DNA of 15,519 nt. Source: Anaerolineae bacterium (GTDB lineage Bacteria; Chloroflexota; Anaerolineae; B4-G1). Where the stretch lies: positions 1 to 15,519 of the forward strand of contig JALWUZ010000489.1 of assembly GCA_027079895.1 (NCBI GenBank). The letters run 5' to 3'. Positions 13,811 to 15,519 of this stretch are shown here, one piece after another; within the stretch, counting starts at the first letter, position 1; every line of letters begins with the position of its first letter. The position numbers were made by a program, and so were the translations under genes. Below the pieces are notes generated by a model. It was given only the letters and a program-made list of their open reading frames with translations. It searched no databases and was not told the origin of the DNA.

Positions 13811-15169
13811 ATGGCTACTTCCATACCCAAATCCAGGTGGAAAGGAGAAAAAGCCGATCGCGCTCAAACAGGCAAGGCGTCCGTTACCGTTGAGTACGCT
13901 GGGAAGAAACCGGAAAGCGCGGTTTTGAGCACAACCCCTGGGGAGTACGTAAAAGTCTACTCTGGGGGGAGTCAGGACAACCGGTTGTACTATGGGGAAA
14001 ACCTAAAGGTACTGGCTGCCTTGCTAAACGACCCCGCCGTGTCTGGCAGGGTGGAACTCGTTTACATTGACCCTCCATTTGCCACCGGTGGTGTGTTCAA
14101 GTCGCGGAAGCAGGAGGATGCATACACCGACTTGCTGCGAGGAGCCGAGTACGTCGAATTTATGAGACAGAGGCTCATCCTGTTGCGCGAACTGCTGTCC
14201 TCGACCGGTTCCATCTACGTGCATTTGGATGCCAACATGGTCTTCGCCATCAAACTGGTGATGGATGAGGTCTTTGGCGAGAGCAATTTCCGCAACCTGA
14301 TAACGAGGAAGAAATGTAACCCCAAAAACTACACCCGGAAGACTTACGGGAACATCTCGGATTACATTCTCTTCTACACCAAATCCGACGTCTATACCTG
14401 GAATCGAGCGTTCGAGCCCTGGTCGGAGGAAGACGCTAAAAGGGAATACCCCTACATTGACGAGAAAACAGGGCGAAGGTACAAGAAAGTCCCCATTCAC
14501 GCGCCGGGGGTTCGCGCCGGTGAGACGGGGCAGCCCTGGCGGGGGATAATGCCGCCGCCGGGGAAGCATTGGCAGTACACCCCTAGAAAACTCGACGAGT
14601 TGGACGAGCGCGGTGAGATCTATTGGTCGCCGACCGGCAACCCCAGGAAGAAAGTCTTTCTCGATAACAGTCCGGGCAAGCCGGTTCAGGACATTTGGTT
14701 GGATGTGAAAGACGCCCACAATCAAAACATCCGTATCACGGGCTACCCAACCGAGAAAAACCCCGCTCTTCTGGAACGTATCATTAAGGCGTCGTCTAAT
14801 CCGGGGGACATCGTATTGGATTGCTTCTGTGGCTCCGGGACCACTCTGGCCGTCGCGGAACGACTAGGGCGTCGCTGGATTGGAGCGGATAACAGTCGGC
14901 ACGCGATAGCGACCACTTTGAAAAGGTTCGCCGTCGGCACAAAGGCAATGGGCGACTTCGTCTCATCCGGGCGGAAGATGAAGCGGCCTACGCAAATACG
15001 GATTCCCCTGTCCCAGTTCGACATAGCAGGCGCGACCGTCGCCTCGACGGATGCAGCACCGGAAAGCGGCGTGTCGAGGATAAAGGATTTTTCCTTTTAC
15101 TGCGAACTCGAGAGGCAGAGATACCTGTCCGACGAGGTACACGAATGGCTGGCGGTCATCGCCGAGTAG
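13811..15169 (+). CDS. Beta-class DNA methyltransferase, probably N6-adenine (DPPF)
   Basis: A 452-residue AdoMet-dependent DNA methyltransferase. It begins with the usual NRLYYGENLKVLAALL segment, then motif IV VYIDPPFATGG (DPPF at 87-90). A large central region rich in aromatic and charged residues (about 170-310) probably recognises the target. The AdoMet motif I is LDCFCGSGTT (337-345), followed by RRWIGAD. IV before I defines the beta class, shared with type III Mod subunits and many type II enzymes. DPPF/DPPY favours N6-adenine. Its length is well below most Mod proteins and no Res helicase follows, so a type II role with the neighbouring endonuclease is more likely. The start follows GAGAGG closely. 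The C-terminal approximately 80 residues are not recognised. Confidence 0.88.
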   Translation: MATSIPKSRWKGEKADRAQTGKASVTVEYAGKKPESAVLSTTPGEYVKVYSGGSQDNRLYYGENLKVLAALLNDPAVSGRVELVYIDPPFATGGVFKSRKQEDAYTDLLRGAEYVEFMRQRLILLRELLSSTGSIYVHLDANMVFAIKLVMDEVFGESNFRNLITRKKCNPKNYTRKTYGNISDYILFYTKSDVYTWNRAFEPWSEEDAKREYPYIDEKTGRRYKKVPIHAPGVRAGETGQPWRGIMPPPGKHWQYTPRKLDELDERGEIYWSPTGNPRKKVFLDNSPGKPVQDIWLDVKDAHNQNIRITGYPTEKNPALLERIIKASSNPGDIVLDCFCGSGTTLAVAERLGRRWIGADNSRHAIATTLKRFAVGTKAMGDFVSSGRKMKRPTQIRIPLSQFDIAGATVASTDAAPESGVSRIKDFSFYCELERQRYLSDEVHEWLAVIAE

Positions 15170-15206
15170 ACGACCCGGCTCCCGTCCGCCAAAGGAGACC
15201 CAAACG

Positions 15207-15519
15207 ATGAAAACGATCCTGGTACTCTCAGACGCCCTGCGCTACGACATAGCCGTCGCCCGGATGGGGTTCCTGGGCCACCTGGTCGAGACGAAACTCG
15301 CCAGCCTCTACAAAGTCATCGGCGAGTTGCCGAGCATGTCCCGCCCGATGTACGAGACCATCCATACCGGCGTCCCGGTCACGGAGCACGGGATCTTCTC
15401 CAACCTGGTGGTGCGTCGCTCCTCGATGCCCAACGTCTTCCAGGCCGCGACGGAGGCCGGACTGACCACCGCGGCGGCGGCCTACTACTGGTTCTCCGAA
15501 CTGTACAACCACGCCCCCT
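15207..15519 (+). CDS. Alkaline-phosphatase superfamily enzyme (nucleotide pyrophosphatase/phosphodiesterase type), 5' part only
   Basis: The frame starts at ATG 15207, with AAAGGAG at 9-nt spacing, and is open to the right edge (104 residues). MKTILVLSDALRYD contains the first metal-binding Asp (Asp9). LPSMSRPMYETIHTG matches the nucleophile segment of the superfamily, with Ser45 where many members have Thr. PVTEHGI corresponds to the PxxHGI motif of type I phosphodiesterases. Such enzymes use two zinc or similar ions to cleave phosphate mono- or diesters; the substrate cannot be told from this fragment. No signal peptide is seen, so it is probably cytoplasmic. It follows RM2 by 37 bp and could originally have followed potC. 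Confidence 0.8.
   Translation, partial: MKTILVLSDALRYDIAVARMGFLGHLVETKLASLYKVIGELPSMSRPMYETIHTGVPVTEHGIFSNLVVRRSSMPNVFQAATEAGLTTAAAAYYWFSELYNHAP

Noticed and set aside
13811..15169. Type III restriction Mod subunit
   Set aside because: No Res helicase gene follows (an AP-superfamily gene starts 37 bp later), and the protein is short for a Mod; a type II role fits the neighbours better.
15207..15519. PglZ of a BREX phage-defence system
   Set aside because: The LVLSDALRYD opening resembles PglZ, but the PSMSRPMYETIHTG and EHGI motifs fit the phosphodiesterase branch. None of the other BREX genes is present; the visible methyltransferase has a nuclease partner instead.

Overview
The window looks like a chromosomal segment from a GC-rich bacterium, most likely a member of the Chloroflexota. 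This rests on the GC-rich coding style, the Thr/Pro/Glu/Ala-rich linker after the lipobox of the PotD-like lipoprotein, and the mix of ruvCA-yebC, fmt and a polyamine-type ABC operon. The phylum call is inference. No rRNA, tRNA or CRISPR array was found.

Region 1 (1-3219, minus strand) is a housekeeping block read from right to left: yebC, ruvC, ruvA and then a membrane sensor protein (double Cache, HAMP, PAS) that runs off the left edge.

Region 2 (3294-7266, minus strand) is a tightly packed restriction-modification (RM) island. In transcription order it holds an N4-cytosine-type DNA methyltransferase, a PD-(D/E)XK endonuclease and a gamma-class N6-adenine methyltransferase. The first two are clearly AT-richer than the chromosome around them; the third is close to it, so the island looks mosaic. 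The first methyltransferase begins with a degenerate 117-bp in-frame tandem duplication.

Region 3 (7407-12915) starts with fmt on the minus strand. From a back-to-back promoter pair, a potD-potA-potB-potC ABC transporter operon runs on the plus strand. The fmt promoter is placed so that its mRNA should be leaderless. The pot mRNA, by contrast, has a leader of about 240 nt with two strong hairpins, an SD-complementary tract and an orphan 12-nt Shine-Dalgarno match.

Region 4 (12932-15169, plus strand) is a second RM pair: a restriction-endonuclease-like protein with an unusual motif block and a beta-class DNA methyltransferase. It lies directly downstream of potC with almost no spacing and no visible promoter. 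After it begins an alkaline-phosphatase-superfamily enzyme (15207 to the right edge), which may originally have been the next gene of the pot operon.

Overall, two unrelated RM modules sit in co-directional positions inside ordinary operons within 12 kb. They may share transcripts with their hosts: RM1 could read into yebC-ruvCA, and RM2 could be read from pot. Neither endonuclease can be placed in a named family from sequence alone. The least familiar parts of the window are the second endonuclease, the three-gene composition of RM1 and the pot leader.
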